Shown: positions 27,204-36,461, numbered from the stretch's first letter. The stretch is 64,000 bases of DNA from Candidatus Woesearchaeota archaeon (GCA_016185615.1 JACPNE010000006.1:1-64000); one strand, 5' to 3'. Numbers and translations are program-made. Notes: generated by a model not told the origin, from the sequence alone.

Positions 27204-28060
27204 CTTATTGCTTTTATAGTTTCGAGCTCTTCTATTCTTTTTTGGGCCGGAATAGCTGTTCTAAACAAATTCCAGAATACTTTTTGCATCCATTCAACCC
27301 ATTCCTCATCAGAAATATTAAAAATAATGCTGAAAGATTCTCTTAACTCATCTTCTTTATATTCATCACTGACTAAAGGAATTTTTTCTTCCTTTAATGT
27401 TACTATTTTGTTGTCAACTATCGTTGTTCTTAATGGCTGGAATGCATGCCTAATCTCAATAGCTTCCCTACCAATTCTATTATTGATTGCCAAAACATTC
27501 AATATATTATCCAATCCTGGAACCTCTATCCTTGTCAATACTTTTATATTAATGCCTTTTTTTGCTATCTCTTCAATTATATCTAATATTTTGATCTTTC
27601 CGTTGGTCATATTTGTAAAGCTTAAATTTCCAGAAAAAAATAATACTTGAGACTGAGCACTTCTTAATAAATTACTGAAATTATCAAAATTCTCTATGCT
27701 TTTATACTGGTCTTCATGCAGTAAAAATGCACTTTTCTTATCATTGTTAACATAATGATAGATGTCTAATGGAGAAAAATCTTTTTTGTATCTTCCTGAT
27801 TCTATTTGTTTGAATAATCTCTCTTGGAAACTGCTTGAGTGTATTTTCTCAATTGAATTCCAGAAAACTATTTTCAATGCCCCCTTTGTCTTTTCTCTAA
27901 AAATTCTAGTAGAAATTGTTCCTTGTTCTTTTTCTATCTTATCAATATAAGAATTAGCTGTCCTCCAGTTTTTTCCTATTAAATGGGCTATTTCTTGAAT
28001 AGTTCTTGGTTTTACATAAACAAAATCATTAATTTTCTTTGTTAAATTAGAATCAAGCAT
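27200..28060 (-). CDS. HTH domain protein with phospholipase D/TrmB-like C-terminal region
   Basis: PRTIQEIAHLIGKNWRTANSYIDKIEKEQG HTH; 286 aa. Confidence 0.55.
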   Translation of the reverse strand: MLDSNLTKKINDFVYVKPRTIQEIAHLIGKNWRTANSYIDKIEKEQGTISTRIFREKTKGALKIVFWNSIEKIHSSSFQERLFKQIESGRYKKDFSPLDIYHYVNNDKKSAFLLHEDQYKSIENFDNFSNLLRSAQSQVLFFSGNLSFTNMTNGKIKILDIIEEIAKKGINIKVLTRIEVPGLDNILNVLAINNRIGREAIEIRHAFQPLRTTIVDNKIVTLKEEKIPLVSDEYKEDELRESFSIIFNISDEEWVEWMQKVFWNLFRTAIPAQKRIEELETIKAIR

Positions 28061-28165
28061 TTAATATTTTTAATGATTGATTAATATAAACATTTCTGAA
28101 CTACAACACTATGTAATAAATTATGTAAGAAATTTATAATTAATTTACAACATTACTATATAATC

Positions 28166-28315
28166 ATGGAAATCGGAAATTTCAAATGCAAATACTGTAA
28201 TGGAGAATTTGAATTGTTTATTATAAGAGACCCCAGACAATATATGCCCTATTATTTTAATTGTGTTTACTGTGGCGCTAAAATCCCATCCGGATTTAAA
28301 CAGGAGACAGTGTAA
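28166..28315 (+). CDS. 49-aa zinc-ribbon protein (not in ORF track)
   Basis: MEIGNFKCKYCNGEFELFIIRDPRQYMPYYFNCVYCGAKIPSGFKQETV; stop abuts next ATG. Confidence 0.6.
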   Translation: MEIGNFKCKYCNGEFELFIIRDPRQYMPYYFNCVYCGAKIPSGFKQETV

Positions 28316-28888
28316 ATGAAGAAGTTTGATGATAAATTTGATTACAGAAAGGGTTTACTTGGAGCCCTTCTTGTATCATCAACAACAGAAAATGATTTTT
28401 TACTCCCAACAATTGAAGAGTTTGTCTTAAGCGAGATTATAAACGGAACCATAGATTATATTAATGGAAATGCTGGAAAATTAAGCTATCATGACTTTAG
28501 ATTTAATAGGAATCATTTTGAAAGAGAGATTTGGAAATATTTTGAATCTGAGTTAAAATCTTCTAAAAGAGAGTTAAATTCTAAAATTATGGATTCAATA
28601 ACCACTATGTGTAAATATTATATGGTAACTCCAGATGGACCAGATAGACCATATCCAGAAACAGAATTATACATTTTATTTAAAGGACCTTTTGGTTCTG
28701 GGGGGATTTGTCCTGTTTTAATGAGATCTGCTTTTTCTCTTCCACAAGAATTAGTACTTAAAGTTCAAAGAGAATTAATTCCACTTTTATCTGAGGCTGA
28801 AAAAAGAGATATTAAAGGAATTGGAAAATCAATGAGGAAATATATTAGCAAAGACTTGGGATTTATTCGAGAAACGTATCATTGGTAG
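28316..28888 (+). CDS. Hypothetical protein
   Basis: 190-aa intact ORF directly following the 49-aa Zn-ribbon ORF. Confidence 0.5.
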   Translation: MKKFDDKFDYRKGLLGALLVSSTTENDFLLPTIEEFVLSEIINGTIDYINGNAGKLSYHDFRFNRNHFEREIWKYFESELKSSKRELNSKIMDSITTMCKYYMVTPDGPDRPYPETELYILFKGPFGSGGICPVLMRSAFSLPQELVLKVQRELIPLLSEAEKRDIKGIGKSMRKYISKDLGFIRETYHW

Positions 28889-28926
28889 ATAGATATTATT
28901 TTAAATTCATCTTTTAATTAATTTGA

Positions 28927-29070
28927 ATGCCTAAATGTTATATATGTAGGAATAATATTGAAGAGACTTTTCTAAATAAATTAATTGGAACTTATATTAA
29001 TAAAAAATCAGTTTGTTCTGTCTGCCAAAAGCAATATTCTAAAGAAGAATTAATTGAAAAGACGAAATAA
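28927..29070 (+). CDS. 47-aa zinc-ribbon protein (not in ORF track)
   Basis: MPKCYICRNNIEETFLNKLIGTYINKKSVCSVCQKQYSKEELIEKTK. Confidence 0.55.
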   Translation: MPKCYICRNNIEETFLNKLIGTYINKKSVCSVCQKQYSKEELIEKTK

Positions 29071-29071
29071 G

Positions 29072-29153
29072 GCCCTTGTAGCTCAACGGTGGAGCAATTG
29101 CTTCGTATCATAGAAAAAGCAATAGGTTCCAGGTTCAAATCCTGGCAGGGGCT
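29072..29153 (+). tRNA. tRNA-Thr(CGU) with putative 10-nt intron at 29108-29117
   Basis: Acceptor GCCCTTG/CAGGGGC, D GCTC/GAGC, anticodon stem ATTGC/GCAAT, T-arm CCAGG-TTCAAAT-CCTGG, discriminator T; anticodon loop 10 nt too long. Confidence 0.85.
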
Positions 29154-29168
29154 TTTATTAAAAAATTT

Positions 29169-30329
29169 TCAATGTTGAGATACTAACTGATATCGGATCT
29201 TATTTAATTCTTCTCTTAATTTCTTAATAAGATATTCTAAATCAGTATGATATTTATAATCTTTGTCCTTTAATTCTTTCACATATGGATTATTTGTTAT
29301 ATCATAACTTTCAGTTGAATAAAATTCTTGAGATAATTGGACTAATCTATTTATATTTAGTATTTTATCACTCACTAAACCAATCCATTCTTTTAAAATT
29401 TCAGTATCGTGATTTTTTACTTTAGATCTGATGTTAGTTATATAAAAATTTTTGTCTAATTCGCTAATGAAATAAGAAGGAATCACTGTAGGGTTAGCAT
29501 TTAGTAGTTTTTTTTGTCCATTAACACTCCTACTAATTAACCTTAACTGAGTTTCTATACTTTTCAGTAAATCGTCCTGTATAGAATTATCCTTCTCCTT
29601 TTTATCTTTTATTTGCAATTTAGTTACAAAATATTGTGTTAAAATGGTTCCTATACCAACCATCCCAGTGATAAATATTGCCCAAAAAGATAAGAAGAGT
29701 GTTCTTTGTTGCTGTTTTAGTGTATTAACTTCTAATTTGTCTCTAACTTTGAAATTCCTATTACCTCCAAAATTATTGTCGTCAAGAAATGAGAATCCAT
29801 AACTTCCTCCTCCTGGTTCCAAATAAGTATTAATTGTCCATAATCCAACAGAATCTAGATTTACCTCGCATAAACCATCAATTGTGTTATTTTGTGAATC
29901 ATCATACACGGGCCCGTAAATTTTAGTATTACCTATCACTTTACTAGAAATATTTGAATAATATATAGAATAAGTCTCTCCCGGATTTATTGGTGGAATC
30001 TTTAAACTATATAAACAGAATGCACCCTCAATCTCTCTCTCTGGTGATTTTATATTCATATTAATTGTCTGATTATCTGAAATACAATTTCCGTTATTAA
30101 TCACTGTCAAACGCCAAATTCTTATACTATCTCCTTCTTTAAAATCTGGAAGTTGATATTCACTTAATTCTTCAAAGTTTTTTTCATCGAAAGCTTTTAT
30201 ATGAATAAAAATATCAAATTCATTACATCTTTCATCAAAGCTTAAAATAGTCATAGAATAAATAACAATTAGAAAAGAGACGATTAGACTAAATTTTGTT
30301 AATTTCATTATCAAACACCAATAAATCAC
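29169..30329 (-). CDS. Orphan membrane protein: signal peptide, extracellular domain, TM, cytoplasmic helical tail
   Basis: N-terminal TM, Cys-containing ectodomain, TM LFLSFWAIFITGMVGIGTILTQYF, charged C-terminal tail. Confidence 0.5.
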   Translation of the reverse strand: MIYWCLIMKLTKFSLIVSFLIVIYSMTILSFDERCNEFDIFIHIKAFDEKNFEELSEYQLPDFKEGDSIRIWRLTVINNGNCISDNQTINMNIKSPEREIEGAFCLYSLKIPPINPGETYSIYYSNISSKVIGNTKIYGPVYDDSQNNTIDGLCEVNLDSVGLWTINTYLEPGGGSYGFSFLDDNNFGGNRNFKVRDKLEVNTLKQQQRTLFLSFWAIFITGMVGIGTILTQYFVTKLQIKDKKEKDNSIQDDLLKSIETQLRLISRSVNGQKKLLNANPTVIPSYFISELDKNFYITNIRSKVKNHDTEILKEWIGLVSDKILNINRLVQLSQEFYSTESYDITNNPYVKELKDKDYKYHTDLEYLIKKLREELNKIRYQLVSQH

Positions 30330-30360
30330 AATTTATTTAATACAATAAGTTTTTAATTAT

Positions 30361-30876
30361 TTGTATATATATCATTCTATGTCTAAAAATACTGAAGAGT
30401 TTAATAAGAATTGTGGAGAGATACTCCGTTTAGCACTTGCTGTAGAATCGTATTTAGATTTATTTATATCTAACTATTTCTGTTCTCCACAAGACTACAA
30501 AACTTATCTGTTCAAAGATATTATGATAATAGACTCAAACTTAGGATTTGGAAGAAAAGTTGAAGTATTCAAGAAAATATGTAAAGAAGAAGACATTTCT
30601 GAAGAAGAGTTGAACAAAATTTTAGCTTCAATAAATTTTGTTAATGATATAAGAAATAAGGTAGCACATTGGGAAGGTTATATAAATAATCCTAAAGAAG
30701 GTACAATAAGATTAAATAAGAGAAAAAGCACTTTATTTAAAAAAGATGAGTTAGAAGTTAATTCGGAACTTGTAAAAGAAGTTGATAAAAAACGTTTATT
30801 CTCTATTCAGGGCATCACTAAAATTCATATGGAATTATTTAATCCGAATAGAGTTAGAAAAACTAAGATTTTTTAA
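30361..30876 (+). CDS. HEPN-like protein (RNKVAH)
   Basis: Helical protein with Rx4H motif NFVNDIRNKVAHWEGYI. Confidence 0.45.
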   Translation: MYIYHSMSKNTEEFNKNCGEILRLALAVESYLDLFISNYFCSPQDYKTYLFKDIMIIDSNLGFGRKVEVFKKICKEEDISEEELNKILASINFVNDIRNKVAHWEGYINNPKEGTIRLNKRKSTLFKKDELEVNSELVKEVDKKRLFSIQGITKIHMELFNPNRVRKTKIF

Positions 30877-30884
30877 GAGATAAT

Positions 30885-31313
30885 ATGAAACAAATTAAAA
30901 CAATAGAAAATATTCTAACTTTAACAATAACTATCTCTATATTTTTTATGTTATTTGTAAAGATATTCTTTGATTTATTTAGATCAGAAGATTCCAACAT
31001 TATCTATTTCAAATATTCTTCCCTTGTTATAATTTATATACTTAATTATGTAATATTTTATATATCTAAAAATAAGCTAAAGAAAAATATTCAAATCACG
31101 AATATTATTGAATATCTATTAATAACTAATTTATTACTAATGGGCCTATCAATGGCTTACATGATAAATATAGAAGAAGTAAGTAAACTTTCACAAATTA
31201 TGATTGATGTTCTCAAGAACTCTTTTGTAACTATGTTGTATATAATATCTCTTATAATTCCTTTAATGATACTACTATTATTGGTTTATAACGGTTTTAT
31301 TAGAAAATCTTAA
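30885..31313 (+). CDS. Small polytopic membrane protein
   Basis: About four hydrophobic helices in 142 aa. Confidence 0.5.
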   Translation: MKQIKTIENILTLTITISIFFMLFVKIFFDLFRSEDSNIIYFKYSSLVIIYILNYVIFYISKNKLKKNIQITNIIEYLLITNLLLMGLSMAYMINIEEVSKLSQIMIDVLKNSFVTMLYIISLIIPLMILLLLVYNGFIRKS

Positions 31314-31336
31314 AAATAGATTATAGAAATGAAATT

Positions 31337-32158
31337 ATGATTAATATGGATTACTTTAAAAAAATTGAGGATATGCAAAATAAGTTCTTAGAGAATCCAA
31401 GACAAGGCATAATTAATATGATTAAACAAGAAAAAGAGTTAATGAAAGAACTTCCAAGTTTACCTATATTTGAAAATAGACCTGATCGTTTAAAGCTATT
31501 TTTAGACCTTCATAAAGAATATGCTAACTTAATGGGAAAAATGATGGAATTAAGAATTCTTGACAATAAGATTTTGAAAGATGATTTAGAAACTGTTATG
31601 GCAATGCAAAGAATGAAAGAAGAAGCCCGAACCGTAGAGGAGTATAATAAGCGAGAAAATATAGATGAAGTTATAGCATTGAGATTAGGAAGAATGTATC
31701 TTTCCTCTATTGAAACTCTTTGGAAGAAACTTAAGAATATTATATTCTTCTTTGGATTAAATCCCAATAATACACATTTAGATATAATAAAATTAAAGAA
31801 TAAAATTGAGAAGATAGAAAGAGAACATAATCTAAAATTGCCAAAAATTAAATTGTATATAGACTCAAAATTAAGAAACTGTGTTGGGCATGAAAGTACA
31901 TATTTTTCTCCACCAAATACAGTCGTATTCTTAGATAAGCGGGGCAATACATTAAGAGTGATTGCAAAACTCACAACAGAAGAGATTTATGAGCTATCTA
32001 TAGATGTAAAAATAGCTATTTTGGCAATTGTCTCAGTTACTAATACTGCTCTTGTCTCTAAAATTGAACCATTACTTAAACTTGATGATAAAGAGTTAAA
32101 TCATTTTATTGAAACAGGTAAAATAACAGATGAAATGGAAAAGAAATTAATTAGTTAA
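31337..32158 (+). CDS. Orphan helical protein with HEPN-like Rx4H motif (RNCVGH)
   Basis: KLYIDSKLRNCVGHESTYF. Confidence 0.35.
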   Translation: MINMDYFKKIEDMQNKFLENPRQGIINMIKQEKELMKELPSLPIFENRPDRLKLFLDLHKEYANLMGKMMELRILDNKILKDDLETVMAMQRMKEEARTVEEYNKRENIDEVIALRLGRMYLSSIETLWKKLKNIIFFFGLNPNNTHLDIIKLKNKIEKIEREHNLKLPKIKLYIDSKLRNCVGHESTYFSPPNTVVFLDKRGNTLRVIAKLTTEEIYELSIDVKIAILAIVSVTNTALVSKIEPLLKLDDKELNHFIETGKITDEMEKKLIS

Positions 32159-32286
32159 ATATTTAGTTGAATAATAAACTAAAAAAGACAACTTTATAAA
32201 ATATAATATCATCTGATATAAGTAGAAGAAGTGAACTTCTATCTTAAGTCTTGGCAGTGGCTAAACTATATATTTTATAATTGAAA

Positions 32287-34125
32287 TTATTTAATTCCAT
32301 TCAATACTCTTAAATCCGGGCTTAATAATTTAATGTGGTCATCTTTAGATCTAAGCCCCCTGTATATTCTTTGCAGAAGTTCCCTTTTGGCCTTATCAAC
32401 ATAAAAAATCTGGAAATATTTTGGTTTGCTTTTTTTCATTACTTTCCAGAATAGAGAACTTATGTCTGGATTTGGATATTTAGTAAATATTATGCTATTG
32501 CATAGATTTCCAGGAAAATCTACCCCTCTTGTGCATTTGGTTGAATAAAGTGTTTCTATCTTTCCATCCTTAAAATCCTTGACTAATTCGCCCCTTTTAA
32601 ACTTATTTTGTTCGTCTTTTAATTCTTTTCTTGTTTTTATATTATCTATTTTATATTTTAAGCATTCTTCCCCTGTTGGCAAATCTGAAAATGCATTAAC
32701 ATGTATTAATATCGGCTTTTCAGCCAATTCTATTGATTTTGATAATGCCCTAAGATATAATTCTCTTGACCCATTTTGCTTTAATGTAATATAATCAAAG
32801 TTTTTTTCTAATCTAGACATAACTTTTGTTATTTTTCCCCCAGGATTAGCCTCTGCCTCAATTATCTTAAATTCTTTTATCCCGAAAACATTTTTTAAAA
32901 CTAATTCTGAGTGTATTGTTCCGCTCATCATCACAAACACTTTATTTTTATCAAGAAATTCACTTAATTTTTTCTCAAGGTTTACTGTAATTAAATTAAC
33001 AATCAAATCATCATAATCATTTTTATAGAATGTTAAATAAGTTTCATCAAAGAAATCTTCAAAAGCTTTTCCGATTTGATATATGTTGTATAAATAATCA
33101 GAACTCTCATCCTCTGTCAAGTCAATAAGCTTTGGATTGTCTAAAAAATATCTCAATAAGCTTAATATTCTTGTCTCTTTTATCAAAAATATTTCATTGC
33201 TTTTTATGCTATCTAATATTATTTTATCATTTAATAATCCAACAATCAAGTCATTTATTTCTATTGTTAGTTCTTTTAAATCAAAGTCATCAGTTTTTAT
33301 CTCAGCTAAACTTCTTGACAATCTGTTGAGATTAATCCTCTTTTCATTTGAGAGGCTATCCAAAAACTCATCGCATTCGTCTATGATCTCTATTTCAGTG
33401 GCTGGTTTTCTGTCCATAACATTCTCTAGCTCATATTTTTTGCTGTTGAAGATTATTACATCTGAATTAACATAACCCATAAACTGTTTATAATATCCGC
33501 ATCCATCTTTTCTTTTGTGATAAGTAAAAGTTTTATTCCCAAGCCCCTTGTATTCTATCTCTTTGGCATCTTCCAGAATATAACCATTTTCAAACCAATC
33601 CTTAGAAGTAATGGGAGACCAATATGGACATGCTGGCGCTATTGATTTTCTTCTGACATCATTTATGCTTTCGAAATCTTCTATTTTTACGAAGGGATTT
33701 TCTTTTATATAATTCTGGATTAATTCTTTATTTATCTCCTTGATCTCAATATCGCAGGGCAGGAATTTATCATCAGCCATACTATCTTCCTTAAATATGC
33801 ATTTATGATTGTTTCTTCCGTCAATAACAGAAATATCTAATTTTTCTCCATTATCTTTCAAAATATATAATCTATTTGTATAATCATCTTCATATTGCTT
33901 TTGCAACGGCTTGGAAGGAACCACAATGGATGTTCTTCCAAGCTCTTTAGCTAGATTTAATGCAATAGCGCTTTTTCCTGTTCCACAAGCCCCTTTAATA
34001 AAGATTATTTTATGCCCTTCATTAATGGCTTTAATTGTTTCATTTACAACATCCAGCTGGGATTTTCCATTAGAGAATATTAAAGGCTCCAAATATTTCT
34101 CTTTATTATATAAACTCCATCTCAT
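32287..34125 (-). CDS. DinG/Rad3-like superfamily 2 helicase
   Basis: IIFIKGACGTGKSAIALNLAKEL Walker A; IEIIDECDEFLD; C-terminal RGVDFPGNLCNSIIFTKYPNP, QRIYRGLRS. Confidence 0.75.
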   Translation of the reverse strand: MRWSLYNKEKYLEPLIFSNGKSQLDVVNETIKAINEGHKIIFIKGACGTGKSAIALNLAKELGRTSIVVPSKPLQKQYEDDYTNRLYILKDNGEKLDISVIDGRNNHKCIFKEDSMADDKFLPCDIEIKEINKELIQNYIKENPFVKIEDFESINDVRRKSIAPACPYWSPITSKDWFENGYILEDAKEIEYKGLGNKTFTYHKRKDGCGYYKQFMGYVNSDVIIFNSKKYELENVMDRKPATEIEIIDECDEFLDSLSNEKRINLNRLSRSLAEIKTDDFDLKELTIEINDLIVGLLNDKIILDSIKSNEIFLIKETRILSLLRYFLDNPKLIDLTEDESSDYLYNIYQIGKAFEDFFDETYLTFYKNDYDDLIVNLITVNLEKKLSEFLDKNKVFVMMSGTIHSELVLKNVFGIKEFKIIEAEANPGGKITKVMSRLEKNFDYITLKQNGSRELYLRALSKSIELAEKPILIHVNAFSDLPTGEECLKYKIDNIKTRKELKDEQNKFKRGELVKDFKDGKIETLYSTKCTRGVDFPGNLCNSIIFTKYPNPDISSLFWKVMKKSKPKYFQIFYVDKAKRELLQRIYRGLRSKDDHIKLLSPDLRVLNGIK

Positions 34126-34150
34126 CTTAATTTTAAAAGGATTCTTTAAT

Positions 34151-34861
34151 TTATTTTGGCATCTCTAACTTTCTAAAGCATTCTGCATATTGCATTTTTT
34201 TATCTCCCTTCTTTGCCATCTCAGAATGTCTTGACTTTACAAATTCTCCGATGTCTTTTCTGTTTCCAAATTGTGACTTGTGACACATTATTGTTTTTAT
34301 CTTTTTATCAATAATTTTAGTTATATCAACCCAGAAATTAGGATAATCAGATCCATAAAAGTAAATCTCCTTTACTTCATGTGGTTTTAATCCCTCGCTT
34401 ATTATATGGTGAGGAAAGAAATTTTTATTTCCTACAGCAGGATATATTGAATCATACACAGCCATCCCAACAGCCCTATGATCTGGATGATATTTGTAGA
34501 TCTGATCGAACTTATTATTGGAAGGATCAAATGTAAATAAGATATCTGGCTTTACTTCTCTTATTAATTTTACAATCTTTTCTCTAAGTCTTTTTGTATT
34601 TTCTAATTCACCATCTGGTTCTCTTAAGAATATAACCTCTTTTACTCCGGCAATCTTGGCTGCTTCTCTCTGTTCATCTTCTCTCATCTTAATTATTTCT
34701 TTCTTTGTTTTTCCTATATGATTTCCTTTGTCTCCGCTTGTGCATACAGCATAATAAATCTCTTTAGACCTAGACCAGATAATCATCGTTCCACTACATG
34801 AGAAATCTACATCATCTGGGTGTGCTGTAATAACTAATACTTTTTCCTTTGCCATTGTCAT
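34151..34861 (-). CDS. PIG-L/LmbE family deacetylase
   Basis: VLVITAHPDDVDFSCSGTMI, HPDHRAVG. Confidence 0.92.
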   Translation of the reverse strand: MTMAKEKVLVITAHPDDVDFSCSGTMIIWSRSKEIYYAVCTSGDKGNHIGKTKKEIIKMREDEQREAAKIAGVKEVIFLREPDGELENTKRLREKIVKLIREVKPDILFTFDPSNNKFDQIYKYHPDHRAVGMAVYDSIYPAVGNKNFFPHHIISEGLKPHEVKEIYFYGSDYPNFWVDITKIIDKKIKTIMCHKSQFGNRKDIGEFVKSRHSEMAKKGDKKMQYAECFRKLEMPK

Positions 34862-34930
34862 TTAATGTTAATATCTTTTAAAAAACTTTCTTAAAAATGT
34901 TTATAAATTAATTAGATAGTTCTCTTGTTT

Positions 34931-36103
34931 ATGAAAGCAGTTGTATTTGGTGCAGGAAATATAGGAAGAGGATTTCTTGGACTTCAACTTTACAAGTCGG
35001 GATGTAATACAGTTTTCATAGATACTGATGTTGAAAAAATAGAATCCATTAATAATAGAAAGGAATATCCTGTTATTATTGTATCTTCTGAAAAAAGAGA
35101 GGAAGTAACTGTGAAAAATGTTTCTGGAATAATGGCTAATGATACCGAAGCCGTAAGGGGAGCTATTGCTGATGCTGAAATTGTTCTTACTGCTGTAGGT
35201 AAAAGAGCATTACCATATGTTGCAGTTCCACTTGGAGATGGACTAGTAGAACGTTTGAACAGAAGACCAAAAGATGAGGCCCACATTATTGTGGTTGCTT
35301 GTGAGAATGTAAGTGAGAACACAGATTATCTAAAAAGTGAGTTACTAAAGAGAATCCCAGTTAATTATCATGAAATGGTGGAGGATTTTATTAGTTTTCC
35401 AAATTGTGTTGTTGATAGAATAGTTCCAAATGCAAAACAAAATGAATCTAAAGTTGATAATCTTAAGGTTTTTGTAGAGGAATACTTTCAATTTGTTTTA
35501 GATCAAAATAAACTCAAAACACAATTGCCTTCAATTGAAGGATTTGCTACATCAGATAATCTTGATGCATGTTTAGAACAAAAATTATTGACTCTCAATA
35601 TGGGACATGCAGTAGTTGGATATTATGGTTGGTTATGTGGCTATAAATTTGTTCATGAAGCAATGCAAGATAAAAGAATCCAGTCATTATTATTGGGAGC
35701 ATTTAAAGAAGTCAATGATCTTATTACCTTACGCCATAAGAGTATTTCTCATGAACAGCAATTACAATACTCTACTAAAATTACAGCAAGATTTGCAAAT
35801 CCTTATCTTCAGGATGAGATTACTAGGGTAGCTAGAGATCCCAAAAGAAAACTTAGTCCTGAAGATCGTTTAGTAAAGCCAACATTGCTTTTATGGAAAG
35901 AGGAAAAAATACCAGCATATTTATCTACAGGAATAGCCGCAGCTTTACAATATAATAATGCTGGAGATGAACAAGCAAGAGAATTAACAGATGAAGTTAA
36001 GACAAAGGGTTTTGAGACAGTTCTTAACGATATTAGTGGTCTTAAACCCGGAGATGATCTCTCAAGATTAGTGACTTCTAAGATTGCTTTTAGAGAACTT
36101 TAA
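34931..36103 (+). CDS. Mannitol-1-phosphate 5-dehydrogenase-like protein
   Basis: MKAVVFGAGNIGRGFLGLQLYKSG Rossmann; ACENVSENTDYLK; NMGHAVVGYYGWLCGYKFVHEAM. Confidence 0.8.
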   Translation: MKAVVFGAGNIGRGFLGLQLYKSGCNTVFIDTDVEKIESINNRKEYPVIIVSSEKREEVTVKNVSGIMANDTEAVRGAIADAEIVLTAVGKRALPYVAVPLGDGLVERLNRRPKDEAHIIVVACENVSENTDYLKSELLKRIPVNYHEMVEDFISFPNCVVDRIVPNAKQNESKVDNLKVFVEEYFQFVLDQNKLKTQLPSIEGFATSDNLDACLEQKLLTLNMGHAVVGYYGWLCGYKFVHEAMQDKRIQSLLLGAFKEVNDLITLRHKSISHEQQLQYSTKITARFANPYLQDEITRVARDPKRKLSPEDRLVKPTLLLWKEEKIPAYLSTGIAAALQYNNAGDEQARELTDEVKTKGFETVLNDISGLKPGDDLSRLVTSKIAFREL

Positions 36104-36180
36104 AAATAATAAACTAATTTTTAATAAAAAGAAATGTTTTTAAAACTAATTAAGCCAATTTCTAAGAGACCAGGTCCCAT

Positions 36181-36369
36181 GCGGGGGTAGCAAAGCCTGG
36201 TCAAATGCGCAGGACTTAAGAGGGACAAGTAAACGAGAGTTTACTAAAATCCTAGAATAGGACATCCTGTCTCTTAGTGAGTTCGAGATGAGTTTAGGTA
36301 TTGCCTAAATTTGCGAGAAGGTTCAAAAGAGAAAGGATTTATCTTTTTCTGATACTCCCTTCCCCCGCA
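36181..36369 (+). tRNA. tRNA-Leu(UAA) with three putative introns (36221-36263, ~36289-36318, 36328-36355)
   Basis: Acceptor GCGGGGG/CCCCCGC, discriminator A; anticodon arm CAGGA-CTTAAG...A-TCCTG; class II variable arm; T loop TTCAAA...T; exons sum to about 87 nt plus discriminator. Confidence 0.75.
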
Positions 36370-36461
36370 TCTATTTTAACATATATTCTTTAGTATATAA
36401 GTAGCGGACAGCGGACAACCACCCGCGCGAGCTATATAAATAAAATTTTGTTATATTTGAT

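Noticed and set aside
32225-32275. Possible small RNA between convergent genes (AGAAGT/ACTTCT inverted repeat)
   Set aside because: Short arms only; retained solely as the location of the tRNA 3'-end-like repeat
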